This document shows positions 45,593 through 53,579 of a stretch of DNA of 64,000 bases, piece after piece. Both the position numbers and the translations under genes were made by a program. The notes beneath the pieces are model-generated. The model was given only the letters and a program-made list of their open reading frames with translations, was not told the DNA's origin and did no database searches. Source of the stretch: Massilia sp. HP4 (GTDB lineage Bacteria > Pseudomonadota > Gammaproteobacteria > Burkholderiales > Burkholderiaceae_D); NCBI RefSeq assembly GCF_005222695.1, contig NZ_STGG01000011.1:1-64000 (forward strand), given 5' to 3'. How positions within the stretch are numbered: the stretch's first letter is position 1; the number at the start of each line of letters is the position of its first letter.

Positions 45593-46108
45593 ATGACAGC
45601 GCAAACTGAAACCGCCATCCTCGCCGGCGGCTGCTTCTGGGGCATGGAGGATTTGCTGCGGCGTATACCCGGCGTGCTTTCAACCCGCGTCGGCTACACT
45701 GGCGGCGACGTGCCCAACGCCACCTACCGCAACCATGGCACGCACGCCGAAGCGCTCGAACTGGTGTTCGATCCGGCTCAGATCAGCTATCGCCAGATCC
45801 TCGAGTTTTTCTTCCAGATCCATGATCCGACCACGGAAAACCGCCAGGGCAATGATCGTGGGATGAGCTATCGCTCCGGCATCTATTATCTGGACGACGC
45901 ACAAAAGCGCATGGCCGAGCAGACCATCGCCGACGTCGATGCGTCCGGCCTCTGGCCCGGCAAGGCCGTCACCGAAATCGCCGCGGCAGGGCCTTTCTGG
46001 GAGGCCGAGCCAGAACACCAGGATTATCTGGAGCGTAATCCGAACGGGTATACCTGCCATTTCATCCGGCCGGGCTGGAAGCTGCCCGTCCGCCAGGAAT
46101 CGGCTTAA
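45593..46108 (+). CDS. msrA: Peptide-methionine (S)-S-oxide reductase
   Basis: 171 residues from ATG 45593. The catalytic Cys is in [17 protein letters not shown], with the family segments [39 protein letters not shown] and [13 protein letters not shown]. It repairs methionine sulfoxide with thioredoxin. It has no fused or adjacent msrB. Resolving cysteines at the C-terminus seen in some MsrA are absent (the end is [10 protein letters not shown]), so recycling probably uses another mechanism. The upstream 190 bases show no supported gene; fragments of frames there look like degenerate sequence. Confidence 0.95.
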   Translation: MTAQTETAILAGGCFWGMEDLLRRIPGVLSTRVGYTGGDVPNATYRNHGTHAEALELVFDPAQISYRQILEFFFQIHDPTTENRQGNDRGMSYRSGIYYLDDAQKRMAEQTIADVDASGLWPGKAVTEIAAAGPFWEAEPEHQDYLERNPNGYTCHFIRPGWKLPVRQESA

Positions 46109-46130
46109 AAATCTATCCCGTCACGGCCTG

Positions 46131-46162
46131 CCTGGATGCGTTACTTTTCTGGCGCATCCAGG
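46131..46162. repeat. Perfect 10-base inverted repeat between converging genes
   Basis: CCTGGATGCG (46131-46140) and CGCATCCAGG (46153-46162) with a 12-base loop. The right arm is inside the coding end of the leftward gene and the left arm lies just beyond msrA. There is no T run on either side, so it may be a poor terminator or a transcript-protecting hairpin. Confidence 0.6.
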
Positions 46163-46683
46163 TAGAAGATGGCGTAGACCTTGGCGCCGGATTTTTCGGT
46201 CGGTTTATCGATCTGGATCTGCGCGCAGTCCTCTGCCACCAGGCTGCGCCAGTTGACGACGCCGGCGTTGGCGAACACGGAATTGACCTTGCATGCCAGA
46301 CTCATGTCGAGCGCCAGGCGGGCATTGCGTTGTTCGGGCTTGGCGTAGTTGACGCCGCGGATCTCGATACCGAAGGCGCTCATCCACGGCTCCCACAAGC
46401 CCAGTTCCACACCCTGCACCATGCGCTCCAGCATGACCTCCAGCGATAATCCCTTCTTGACGACGGCACGCAGCAATTGCAGGGACGGCGCCTCGCGCAT
46501 GTCGGTGCTTTGCTTGCCCGCGCCCCTGTCGCCGATGGCTTTCAACTCTTTGGAAAAGGCGGCGTCACGCTCGGTGTAGTCGCGCATGCGGTTGTAGAAT
46601 TCGGCGTCCAGGAAGGGATTTTCCACCCGGCCGGTGGCCGTCCCGGCTGGCTTGTTGGCGGGAGGCTGAGGTTTGTTGGTCAT
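46141..46683 (-). CDS. Hypothetical protein
   Basis: 180 residues; I do not recognise the family. A polar N-terminus (MTNKPQPPANKPAGTATG) precedes a mostly helical middle (NPFLDAEFYNRMRDYTERDAAFSKEL; LQLLRAVVKKGLSLEVMLERM) and a more beta-like end. No signal peptide, no membrane helix, no metal or nucleotide motif. It lies between msrA and a degenerate gene, on the same strand as the TelA-TerD operon, but 130 bases separate it from the fragment upstream. Codon use is normal for the region, so it is a real gene. Confidence 0.6.
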   Translation of the reverse strand: MTNKPQPPANKPAGTATGRVENPFLDAEFYNRMRDYTERDAAFSKELKAIGDRGAGKQSTDMREAPSLQLLRAVVKKGLSLEVMLERMVQGVELGLWEPWMSAFGIEIRGVNYAKPEQRNARLALDMSLACKVNSVFANAGVVNWRSLVAEDCAQIQIDKPTEKSGAKVYAIFYLDAPEK

Positions 46684-46814
46684 CGCAGTAGCTTTAGAGT
46701 GTAATGGCGCAGCATATCACTCCGCACCATGCGGATGACGTGCGAAAAGAATGCGCGTGGCGCTATTTCCGCCATTGGCGTCTGGTTGAACGATCCGCGC
46801 GATGACCGGATAGT

Positions 46815-47228
46815 TCAGTCAGCCGGCATGCCATCCTTTTCCCACCGATCGAACCCGGCCCGCACCGCGTCACGGGTCTCCTGGCTGATGTCCGGCAGGC
46901 TTCCGCCGAGCATGTCCTGCGCTTCCTGGAAGCCTTTTTCTACCGCAGCCCGCATGGACTCCATTCTGGACGGATCTGCGCCGATCATCGCCTTGGCAAA
47001 ACCCAGGATGCGTTCGGCGGTTTTTTCCACGCTGAATTCACCGCCATCCGCGATCGCTGCCTTGGCGGCCTCGATGGTGGCTGGATCGGCATTCAGTTGC
47101 TGCTCGCCGGCCGCCACCTTGGCAAGGTTGAGCCCCTGCTGCTCGACCAAGGGCCGGATCAGGTCGATGACCGCTTGCGCCTTGCGGTCGGATTCGTCGA
47201 TGCGCGGCGATTGCGCCGAATCATGCGC
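46815..47228 (-). pseudogene. Gene fragment without a proper start codon
   Basis: The frame is open from 47228 to a stop at 46815 and reads like normal protein: SDRKAQAVIDLIRPLVEQQ, then helices with KTAERILGFAKAMIGADPSRM and ETRDAVRAGFDRWEKDG. But no ATG or GTG occurs in it before the conserved-looking part; a TTG at 47148-47150 is the first usable start, and a TGA stop (47229-47231) lies just before. It is either a truncated relic of a longer gene, or a short protein starting at TTG. It has no clear family. It follows the motif-repeat protein by about 40 bases on the same strand. Confidence 0.45.
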
Positions 47229-47269
47229 TCACGTGATGCCCCTGGCGTCTTCGTCTATCGCAGATTCGC

Positions 47270-48169
47270 TTACTTGCGCTCTTTGTCGGCGCCGCCTTGC
47301 GCCTGCGCCATCTCCAGCGCCGGCAAGGTAACCGTGAGGAACGACGACACCTGGCCGATCAGGTCGGCCGCCTGCTGGCGCACCTGCCCCATCTGCAGCA
47401 CTGACAGCTCCGCCTGGCGTACCGCCTGCTGGATCAAGGTGCGGCGCTGCACGAGCGCATCGCGCAGCGTCGCGTCCGGCGCGTCTTCGACGAGTGTCGA
47501 CACGACCGCCAGCACCAGCAGATGCAGGCCGAGTTCCTTGGCCGACTCTTCCAGATTGCGCATGGCGATCTCGCTGTCGGCCATCAGCTGCGAGAGCTGC
47601 ATGCGCGATGAAGTCAACGCCGGCCGGTATTCGGCCGGCGATGTCGGTCGCCGAAACAGCTTGCCGAACATGCCCGTGGGGCCCTTGGTGGTCTCGAGCG
47701 CAGCCTCGAGCAAGGCCGGCACGCCCATCTGCGTGAACTTGAGCACCAGGTCGGTGACGGGCTGGAGCAGCGCAGCCTGCTCGATCAACGGTCCCTCGGC
47801 CCACTCGGTCACCAGCGCCAGCCTGACCGGCAGGATGCGGCGAAACAGCCTCGCCAGGCGCTGCTCGGCATGCGCGAACACGGCTGGATAATCGGCATGC
47901 ACCGTGGCGAGCGCATCGCGCACTGCCGGATGGTCTTCGCTGTCGAATAGCGGCCGGCCTGCGGATTTCCTGGTGACGGCGAAAGACGTTGGCGCCGTGG
48001 GAACGTCGTCGAACGACAGCGCCCTGGGCGGACCATTGCGGTCAGGCGCCGCGGCATCGTGCGCGTCGCCGAAATCGAACGCCCGCGGCCCGGCCGGCCG
48101 GTCGACCGGATCGGAGGACGGCTCCGGCTCTTCGCCGAAGTCGAATGCCTTGGGCGTCTGGTGTGTCAT
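47270..48169 (-). CDS. TelA-associated protein with triplicated short motif
   Basis: 299 residues. The N-terminal 60 are polar and carry three copies of one short motif: PKAFDFGE (6-13), PRAFDFGD (28-35) and PRALSFDD (48-55). A PLFDSEDH segment (73-80) resembles the start of TelA (PLFSSDDE, residues 3-10). From about 85 the protein is helical (MRNLEESAKELGLHLLVLAVVSTL and MGQVRQQAADLIGQV), a pattern like part of TelA/KlaA. Known role: none that I can name. It lies 50 bases from the end of terD in the same leftward run, so it probably acts with TelA and TerD in envelope or oxyanion stress. Confidence 0.7.
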   Translation of the reverse strand: MTHQTPKAFDFGEEPEPSSDPVDRPAGPRAFDFGDAHDAAAPDRNGPPRALSFDDVPTAPTSFAVTRKSAGRPLFDSEDHPAVRDALATVHADYPAVFAHAEQRLARLFRRILPVRLALVTEWAEGPLIEQAALLQPVTDLVLKFTQMGVPALLEAALETTKGPTGMFGKLFRRPTSPAEYRPALTSSRMQLSQLMADSEIAMRNLEESAKELGLHLLVLAVVSTLVEDAPDATLRDALVQRRTLIQQAVRQAELSVLQMGQVRQQAADLIGQVSSFLTVTLPALEMAQAQGGADKERK

Positions 48170-48218
48170 CGATCTACCTGGCGACGCAAGCCGTCAGCGA
48201 TGCCTGCATCGCGTGTGC

Positions 48219-48806
48219 TCAGACAGTGCCGCCGAGCTTGCGAATGAAAGTCGCCAGGTTCAGCTTGAAGCCGGCGCCGACGGCCTGGAAACGCCATTCG
48301 CCATCCTTGCGGTACAGCGAGCCGAATTGCAGAGCGGTCTTGTCTGAATAATCTTCGTTGAGGTTGTATTCCGCGATCGTCTCGCCGGTCTCGTCGTTGT
48401 ATACCTTCACATAGGCGCCAGAGACGCTGCCGAAATTCTGCCTGCGCACTTCGGCGTCGTGGATGGTGACCACGATCGGCATCTCCACTACCGCCGCATC
48501 GACCCTGGCCAGGTCGACGGTGATGACTTCGTCGTCGCCATCCTTATCGCCGGTGCGGTTGTCGCCCGAGTGCACGACGGCGCCGTCCGGCGAGGTCGTG
48601 TGGTTGTAGTAGACGAAGTGGGCGTTGCTGATCATGACTGGATGGTCGTCTGCGTCTTTGCGGCACAGGAACACCGACGAATCGAGGTCGAAGGCATGGC
48701 CGTCGGCCGCATTGACTTTCCAACCGAGGCCGATACGTACGCGCTTCAAGCCCGGTGCGGTTTTTTCGAGGTTGATGCGGTGGCCGGTCTGGAGCGTCGT
48801 CGACAT
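48219..48806 (-). CDS. TerD family protein
   Basis: 195 residues, a single TerD domain. The family's calcium sites appear in FDLDSSVFLCRKD and DNRTGDKDGDDEVITVDL, followed by VTIHDAEVRRQNFGSVSGAYVKVYN and the typical EYNLNEDYSDKTALQFGSLYRKDGEWRF end. TerD proteins bind Ca2+ and take part in tellurite, phage and colicin resistance or general chemical stress; their mechanism is not settled. It sits between telA and the motif-repeat protein on one strand. No terZ, terA, terB or terC is present, so this is a reduced set. Confidence 0.93.
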   Translation of the reverse strand: MSTTLQTGHRINLEKTAPGLKRVRIGLGWKVNAADGHAFDLDSSVFLCRKDADDHPVMISNAHFVYYNHTTSPDGAVVHSGDNRTGDKDGDDEVITVDLARVDAAVVEMPIVVTIHDAEVRRQNFGSVSGAYVKVYNDETGETIAEYNLNEDYSDKTALQFGSLYRKDGEWRFQAVGAGFKLNLATFIRKLGGTV

Positions 48807-48876
48807 GAGCTTTCCTTGTTTGGTGAAAATCGTATTTTGGCGCGAACGCGCGCACGGATCAACGGGCGCGGCGTCT

Positions 48877-50001
48877 TTACGGCGCGCCTGGGGAGAACCG
48901 CGCGATCAGCTCGCGCTCGAGCTCCTGCAGCTTCGGCAGCTCGTCGCGGCGGCGCTGCTGGCCCTCGTTCGAGATCTGCTCGAGCTTGTCGAAGGCGGTG
49001 ATCAGCTGCGTCTGCACGTGCTGGGCGGTTTCCAGGCTGACGATCGAGCGCTGCTTGGCGCGGGCCACGGTCTCGGTGTTTTCCAGCAGCATATCGGCCT
49101 GGGCGCGGAATGCCGCGTCGGTCGCGTCGTAGGCGGCATTCGCCACCGCCGCGCTCTGCTTGGCTTCGAGTTGCAGCAGGTAGAGCGAGAACACATTGCG
49201 CCAGGCCGGGATCGACACATTGACGATGTCGGTGAAGGTGTCCGTCAGCGCCCGCGCATTGTCTTGCGACAGGCGGATCTGCGGCACCATCTGCGTGGCC
49301 ATCAGCATCGCGCGGCGCAGGTCGTCGATGCGTTTTTCGAGACGCTCGAGACGGCGCTTGAGTTCCGTGGCCTGCTGGGCCTCGAAGGCATTGGCCGCCG
49401 CGCCTTGCTGGGCGACCGCCTGGCGCAAGCGCTCGGCCCAGGCTTCGCCCTTCTTGACGTCGGCATCCAGGCCCTGGTAGTAGATCTCGAGGCCCTTGTA
49501 CATCTCGTCGAAGTCGTGGATGCGGCCGCGGTGCACGTTCGCGTGGCGGGTCATCTCGGAGACCAGGGTGTCCATGCGCGACTCGACCACCTGGTATTGC
49601 GACAGCATCTTTTCCTTGACCGAGCCGAACATATTCGTCACGCGCGACAGCAGGCCGCCGGAACGCAGCTTGGCCGGGTCCAGGCCCTTCGAGGTGGCGA
49701 TCAGTTCGTTCAGCTGGGTGCCGAAGACATCTGCATCCGACGCGCGCACGGTGCCCAGCAGCTTGGCCGACACCTTCGCCACGCCCGGGCCGGCGGCGCT
49801 ACCCAGTGTCTCGATCGCCTTGTCGTCGATGCCGGTGAGATCGACACGCACCACCGGCGCCGCGCTGGTCTCCGGACGCAGGGACGGCAACGCATCCGGC
49901 GCGCGGGCCGGATCCAGCAGTGGCGGCAGTCCCGCAGCAGGCGTCACGGGCGCGGCGGAGGCGGCGTTCGCTTCGTCGTCGGAGGAGAACAGCGGTTTCA
50001 T
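48877..50001 (-). CDS. Toxic anion resistance protein TelA
   Basis: 374 residues, the normal length for TelA/KlaA. A low-complexity start (PLFSSDDEANAASAAP) leads into the TelA domain: LLSRVTNMFGSVKEKMLSQYQVVESRMDTLV, IHDFDEMYKGLEIYYQGLDADVKKGEAWAERLR, and the long helical LFSLYLLQLEAKQSAAVANAAYDATDAAFRAQADMLLENTETVARAKQRS. It was named for tellurite resistance, but the family is often a partner of TerD in stress operons. It is the first gene of the leftward run telA-terD-(motif repeat protein). Segment positions are roughly 97-130, 155-190 and 265-310. Confidence 0.92.
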   Translation of the reverse strand: MKPLFSSDDEANAASAAPVTPAAGLPPLLDPARAPDALPSLRPETSAAPVVRVDLTGIDDKAIETLGSAAGPGVAKVSAKLLGTVRASDADVFGTQLNELIATSKGLDPAKLRSGGLLSRVTNMFGSVKEKMLSQYQVVESRMDTLVSEMTRHANVHRGRIHDFDEMYKGLEIYYQGLDADVKKGEAWAERLRQAVAQQGAAANAFEAQQATELKRRLERLEKRIDDLRRAMLMATQMVPQIRLSQDNARALTDTFTDIVNVSIPAWRNVFSLYLLQLEAKQSAAVANAAYDATDAAFRAQADMLLENTETVARAKQRSIVSLETAQHVQTQLITAFDKLEQISNEGQQRRRDELPKLQELERELIARFSPGAP

Positions 50002-50309
50002 GGGATTCCTCGAGTTGGAGTGGCAACATCAATAGCTTACCACCGGAAAATCGGGCTGCAGGAGTTTCAAGTTGATCAACACATTATTTTTCACGTGGCC
50101 TGCTTCTGATAACATCATCCCCTGGCGAACATGCGAGTGACCGGCTCGACCACGTTTTCGTCCGCCGGGTGGCCATCCGCCCCTTCCCACTACGGCGCCG
50201 CTGATTCCACAAGATGACGCTGCACCGCCCTCCCCCCACATGAGGTCGACAACCGGCATCGATGGCGAGGTACCTGAACTCCGACATTTTTCGCTCTTTA
50301 GGATCCACC
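50002..50309. other. Intergenic region between telA and gdhA
   Basis: 308 bases with no supported gene. An AT-rich island at about 50060-50120 would be the place for both divergent promoters; possible rightward elements are TTATTT and GATAAC 18 bases apart, but the match is weak. AGGATCC just before gdhA (50300-50306) is the ribosome site. Nothing else stands out. Confidence 0.5.
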
Positions 50310-51653
50310 ATGAAATACGCATCCGTACACCAGTTTTTGCAGCATGTTGCCGACCGCAACCCGGGCCAGGGGGAATTCCTGCAGGCTGTCACCGAAGTGA
50401 TGGAAAGCCTGTGGCCATTCATCGAACAGCACCCCCGGTATGCCGAGCAAGGCCTGCTCGACCGCCTGGTCGAGCCCGAGCGTGTGGTGATGTTCCGCGT
50501 CTCGTGGGTGGACGACCATGGCCAGGTGCAGGTCAACCGCGGCTACCGGATCCAGCACAGCATGGCGATCGGTCCCTATAAGGGCGGCATGCGCTTCCAC
50601 CCGTCGGTCACCTTGTCGGTGCTGAAGTTCCTCGCTTTCGAGCAGACTTTCAAGAACGCGCTGACGACGCTCCCCATGGGCGGCGGCAAGGGCGGTTCCG
50701 ATTTCGATCCCAAGGGCAAGAGCCCGGGTGAGGTCATGCGTTTCTGCCAGGCCTTCGTCAGCGAACTGTTCCGCCACGTCGGCGCCGACACCGACGTGCC
50801 GGCCGGCGATATCGGCGTCGGCGCGCGCGAAGTCGGCTATATGGCCGGCATGATGAAAAAGCTGAGCAACCGGGCCGATTGCGTCTTCACCGGCAAGGGC
50901 CTGAGCTTCGGCGGCTCGCTGATGCGGCCGGAGGCCACGGGCTATGGCACCGTGTATTTCGCCGAGGAGATGCTCAAGACGCGCGGCCGCTCGTTCGAAG
51001 GCCTGCGCGTGAGCGTGTCGGGCTCGGGTAATGTGGCGCAGTATGCCGTGGAAAAGGCGATGTCCCTCGGCGCGAAGGTCATCACGGTGTCCGACTCGAG
51101 CGGCACGGTGATCGACACCGACGGGTTCACGACCGAGAAGCTGGCGCTCCTGATGGAAGTCAAGAACCACCTGTATGGCCGCGTCAGCGATTACGCCGAA
51201 CGCAGCGGCAGCCGCTTCGAAGCCGGCGTGCGGCCCTGGCATGTGCCGGTCGACGTGGCGCTGCCTTGCGCAACCCAGAACGAACTCGATGCCAACGATG
51301 CCGCCGTGCTGATCCGCAATGGCGTGCTGTGCGTGGCCGAAGGAGCGAATATGCCGTCGACCATCGAGGCCGCGAAAGCGTTCGAGGCCGCTGGCGTGCT
51401 GTATGCGCCGGGCAAGGCCAGCAATGCCGGCGGTGTCGCCACCTCGGGCCTGGAAATGAGCCAGAACGCAGAGCGCCTGTCGTGGCCGAGCGAGGAAGTC
51501 GACGCCCGCCTGCTGCAGATCATGAAAGGCATCCATGCCGCCTGCCTGAAGTATGGCGCGCGCCCGGACGGCAGCATCAGCTACGTGGACGGCGCGAACA
51601 TCGCCGGTTTCGTGAAAGTGGCGGACGCCATGCTGGCGCAGGGCGTGATCTGA
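50310..51653 (+). CDS. gdhA: NADP-specific glutamate dehydrogenase
   Basis: 447 residues from ATG 50310, equal to the length of E. coli GdhA. It makes glutamate from 2-oxoglutarate and ammonia with NADPH. Signatures: PYKGGMRFHPSVTLSVLKFLAFEQTFKNALT, the catalytic Lys in LPMGGGKGGSDFDP, PAGDIGVGAREVGYMAGMM, and the NADP Rossmann turn SGSGNVAQYAVEKAM. The later ANAGGVATSGLEMSQNAER completes the family. It is a single gene followed by a hairpin (51681-51704) and diverges from the TelA operon. Confidence 0.97.
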   Translation: MKYASVHQFLQHVADRNPGQGEFLQAVTEVMESLWPFIEQHPRYAEQGLLDRLVEPERVVMFRVSWVDDHGQVQVNRGYRIQHSMAIGPYKGGMRFHPSVTLSVLKFLAFEQTFKNALTTLPMGGGKGGSDFDPKGKSPGEVMRFCQAFVSELFRHVGADTDVPAGDIGVGAREVGYMAGMMKKLSNRADCVFTGKGLSFGGSLMRPEATGYGTVYFAEEMLKTRGRSFEGLRVSVSGSGNVAQYAVEKAMSLGAKVITVSDSSGTVIDTDGFTTEKLALLMEVKNHLYGRVSDYAERSGSRFEAGVRPWHVPVDVALPCATQNELDANDAAVLIRNGVLCVAEGANMPSTIEAAKAFEAAGVLYAPGKASNAGGVATSGLEMSQNAERLSWPSEEVDARLLQIMKGIHAACLKYGARPDGSISYVDGANIAGFVKVADAMLAQGVI

Positions 51654-51680
51654 TCCTGCGCTAAGCGCAGCATCGGCGCG

Positions 51681-51704
51681 ACGCCGGTCCATCGAGGCCG
51701 GCGT
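51681..51704 (+). terminator. Terminator-like hairpin after gdhA
   Basis: ACGCCGG (51681-51687) pairs with CCGGCGT (51698-51704), followed only by TTCAG. The T run is short, so it is a weak intrinsic terminator at best. Confidence 0.4.
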
Positions 51705-51779
51705 TTCAGCTCTGGCCGCTTGATTCCATTGCCCCAGTGTCATGTTATTCTTGCACGGCCTCGACCACCAAGAGAAACC

Positions 51780-53561
51780 ATGACCCGCTCGCTCCCCCTG
51801 TTCCTGTGCACCCTGCTGTGCGCCGCCCTGCCCGCCATCGCCCAGGTCAAGACGCCGGCCACGCCGGAAAAGATGAACCAGTTGTATACCGACTACTGGG
51901 AAGACTACCTGCGCGAGAACCCGATCGCCGCCACCTTCAACGGCGACCATCGCTACAACGATCGCTTCGGGCCGACTTCGTCGGCCGAGAGTCGCGCACA
52001 GACCCGCGCGCTGGCCGAAAAATACCTCGCGCGCAGCGCCACCTTCGATCCAGCCCCGCTGCCGTCGGAAGACCGCATCAGCTATGACCTGCTGCGTTAC
52101 AACCTGCAGCAAAACCTGGATGGCCTGCGTTTCCCGTCCGACCTGGTGCCGGTGGACCAGTTCTCGGGCCTGCACCTGCTGATGGCCCAGCTGGGTTCGG
52201 GCGCCTCGACCCAGCCTTTCCTGACCGTGCAGGACTACGACAACTGGCTCAAGCGCGCCGCCGGCTACGCGCCGGCCGTCGACGACGCGATCGCCAATAT
52301 GCGCGCCGGGATCAAGCAAGGCATCGTGATGCCGAAGGCGTTGATCGGGCGCGTGCTGCCGCAACTCGAGAATGTCGGCAGCGACGACCTGGCGACCAGC
52401 ACCTATATGGGGCCAACCAAGAAATTCCCGGACCCTTTCAGCGCTGCCGACAAGAAGCGCCTGCTTGATGCCTACGGAAAAATGGTGCGCGAACAACTGG
52501 CGCCGGCCAACCGCAAGCTGCTGGCCTTCATGCGCGACACCTATCTGCCGGCGGGCCGCGACACGGCCGGCATCGGCGCCCTCCCCGGCGGCAAGGAGTG
52601 GTATGCCTTCCTCGCGCGCCGCTCGACCACGACCGACCTGTCGCCGGAAGAAATCCACGAGATCGGCCTGCGCGAAGTCGCGCGCATCCGCGCGCAGTTC
52701 GAGGAAGCCAAGGTCAAGGTCGGCTTCCAGGGCACGCTGAAGGAATTCTTCGCGCACCTGAATACCGCGCCCGAGCTGCGTTTCAAGTCGCGCGAAGAAA
52801 TCCAGGCGGCCTATGAAGCGATGCGTCCGCGGGTCGAGGCCAAGGTCGACCAGCTGTTCGCGCGCGTGCCCAAGGCGCCGTTCGAGATCCGCCCGGTCGA
52901 AGCCTTCCGCGAAGTGAGCGCGGCCCCGGCCTCCTACCAGCGCGGTTCGGTCGACGGCAAGCGTCCCGGCGTGTTCTACTTTAACGCCTACAAGCCCGAG
53001 ACCCGCACCAACTTCACGACCACCGCCTTCTTCTTGCACGAAGCCATTCCCGGCCACCACTTCGAGCGCAGCCTGGCGCAGGAAACGACCGGCCTGCCGG
53101 CATTCCGCCGCTTCGGCGGCAGCACTGCCTTCTCGGAAGGCTGGGGCCTGTACAGCGAAATGCTGGGCCAGGAAATCGGCATGTACCAGGACCCATGGCA
53201 GTGGGTCGGCCGCCTGACCGCCGAAATCTGGCGCGGCGTGCGCCTGGTGGTCGACACCGGCATCCACTCGAAGGGCTGGACGCGCGAGCAGGCGATCGCC
53301 TACTTCATGGATAACGTGCCCCAGAACGAGGTGACGGCGGTGCAGGAAGTCGAGCGCTATATCGCGATTCCCGGCCAGGCCCTGAGCTACAAGATCGGCG
53401 AACTGAAGCTGCGCGAACTGCGCGCACGCGCCGAGAAGACGCTGGGCCCGTCGTTCGACCTGCGCGCCTTCCACAACGAGGTGCTGTCGCACGGCGCGGT
53501 GCCGCTCGACGTGCTCGAAGCGGCGACCGATCGCTGGATCGCGGCGCAGAAGAAGGGCTGA
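51780..53561 (+). CDS. DUF885 family zinc metallopeptidase-like protein
   Basis: 593 residues with a signal peptide (ALPAIAQ). The DUF885 domain fills the mature protein. The zinc motif is FFLHEAIPGHHFERSLAQ (HExxxH-type as HEAIPGHH), and the third ligand region is FSEGWGLYSEMLG with the conserved Glu. Its relatives are periplasmic peptidases of unclear substrate. The start is ATG 51780 with AGAGAAACC upstream. The opposite strand also has a very long open frame across this gene and gdhA, a byproduct of high GC codon use. It is probably a single-gene transcript. Confidence 0.9.
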   Translation: MTRSLPLFLCTLLCAALPAIAQVKTPATPEKMNQLYTDYWEDYLRENPIAATFNGDHRYNDRFGPTSSAESRAQTRALAEKYLARSATFDPAPLPSEDRISYDLLRYNLQQNLDGLRFPSDLVPVDQFSGLHLLMAQLGSGASTQPFLTVQDYDNWLKRAAGYAPAVDDAIANMRAGIKQGIVMPKALIGRVLPQLENVGSDDLATSTYMGPTKKFPDPFSAADKKRLLDAYGKMVREQLAPANRKLLAFMRDTYLPAGRDTAGIGALPGGKEWYAFLARRSTTTDLSPEEIHEIGLREVARIRAQFEEAKVKVGFQGTLKEFFAHLNTAPELRFKSREEIQAAYEAMRPRVEAKVDQLFARVPKAPFEIRPVEAFREVSAAPASYQRGSVDGKRPGVFYFNAYKPETRTNFTTTAFFLHEAIPGHHFERSLAQETTGLPAFRRFGGSTAFSEGWGLYSEMLGQEIGMYQDPWQWVGRLTAEIWRGVRLVVDTGIHSKGWTREQAIAYFMDNVPQNEVTAVQEVERYIAIPGQALSYKIGELKLRELRARAEKTLGPSFDLRAFHNEVLSHGAVPLDVLEAATDRWIAAQKKG

Positions 53562-53579
53562 GCACGCGGGCCGCATTAT

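Noticed and set aside
50298..53576. A minus-strand open frame of about 1090 codons across gdhA and the DUF885 gene
   Set aside because: It is a byproduct of high-GC codon use. Its translation is rich in Arg, Gly, His and Ala with no family motif, while both plus-strand genes show full family signatures.
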